DNA from: Nitrospinales bacterium
Lineage (GTDB): Bacteria > Nitrospinota_A > UBA7883 > JACRGQ01
Direction: 5' to 3'
Length of the DNA stretch: 5,747 nucleotides
NCBI GenBank assembly: GCA_023248615.1
Contig: JAHFEI010000143.1
Span: forward strand, 1 to 5,747
The position numbers were made by a program, and so were the translations under genes. Positions 5,475-5,747 of this stretch are shown in pieces. The stretch's first letter is position 1. Every line of letters begins with the position of its first letter. Below the pieces are notes generated by a model that had not been told where the DNA came from, did not search any database, and saw only the letters and a list, made by a program, of their open reading frames with translations.

Positions 5475-5747
5475 ATGGGAAAAGCAAACATACTGGTAGT
5501 GGATGACGAACTGAATATACTCGATTCGGTGCGGGGAGTACTTTCCGACGATGGGTACGATGTGGGTACGGCCGGGAATGGCGATGACGCATTAAAAATG
5601 CTCCAAGAACAGCATTTCGACCTGGTGCTGTTGGATATCTGGCTTCCCGGCAGGCGCGACGGGTTGCAGACATTGCGCGAAATACGAAGGCGCAACATAG
5701 GTACGGAAGTGGTCATGATTTCCGGTCACGGTACTGTAGATACTGCC
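5475..5747 (+). CDS. NtrX-like response regulator, receiver domain (3'-truncated by window edge)
   Basis: The visible 91 residues are the first three quarters of a CheY-like receiver domain. The acidic pocket is Asp10-Asp11 in ILVVDDE (6-12), the phospho-acceptor is Asp54 in LVLLDIWLPG (50-59), and the switch residue is Ser83 in VVMISGHGTVDTA (79-91). The combination LDIWLPGRRDGLQTL followed by VMISGHG is typical of NtrX, the sigma-54-dependent regulator partnered with the NtrY sensor kinase; NtrC/AtoC-type relatives are also possible. The expected AAA+ and DNA-binding domains lie beyond the window, so the sigma-54 class is inferred from the receiver only. The ATG is the first in frame after the intergenic region and gives a normal receiver start; the ribosome-binding site is weak (GGG at 5469-5471). 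It is read divergently from the CYCXC-thioredoxin unit. Confidence 0.82.
   Translation, partial: MGKANILVVDDELNILDSVRGVLSDDGYDVGTAGNGDDALKMLQEQHFDLVLLDIWLPGRRDGLQTLREIRRRNIGTEVVMISGHGTVDTA

Overview
This is an ordinary chromosomal stretch from a Gram-negative bacterium with moderately GC-rich DNA and dense gene packing. It holds eight protein genes, the first and last cut by the window edges. Nothing resembling an rRNA, tRNA, CRISPR array, insertion sequence or prophage is visible. The proA-nadD-rsfS order, a DksA-type zinc-finger protein, a LapA/LapB-type envelope protein and an NtrX-like response regulator point to a proteobacterial or related lineage (Desulfobacterota or Nitrospinota-like). 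The placement is an inference from gene order and family content, and no species can be named.

Bases 2-4285 (+ strand) form one tight co-directional run: proA (end only), nadD, rsfS, a dksA/traR-family gene, a two-TM/TPR/rubredoxin protein that looks like LapA fused to LapB, and a TIGR04283-type glycosyltransferase. Intergenic distances are 2, -4, 1, 13 and 24 bases, which suggests a single transcript. The run mixes proline synthesis, NAD synthesis, ribosome silencing, (p)ppGpp/RNA-polymerase control and envelope (LPS) homeostasis, so it reads as a growth and envelope housekeeping operon.

Bases 4263-5367 (- strand) hold a two-gene unit read toward the first run. First comes a membrane-anchored CYCXC-family protein with six cysteines, then a membrane-anchored TlpA/ResA-like thioredoxin with a WCAPC active site. 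Their reading frames overlap by 23 bases, and the thioredoxin gene overlaps the end of the glycosyltransferase gene by another 23 bases on the opposite strand. The pair probably works on thiol/disulfide or metal chemistry outside the cytoplasmic membrane.

Bases 5368-5474 are the only real intergenic region, a divergent promoter region of 107 bases. From 5475 to the window end is the receiver domain of an NtrX-like response regulator.

The points most worth a second look are the LapA-LapB fusion, the overlapping CYCXC-thioredoxin pair, and the glycosyltransferase with an altered nucleotide-binding loop. I found no clear evidence of a wholly new system.
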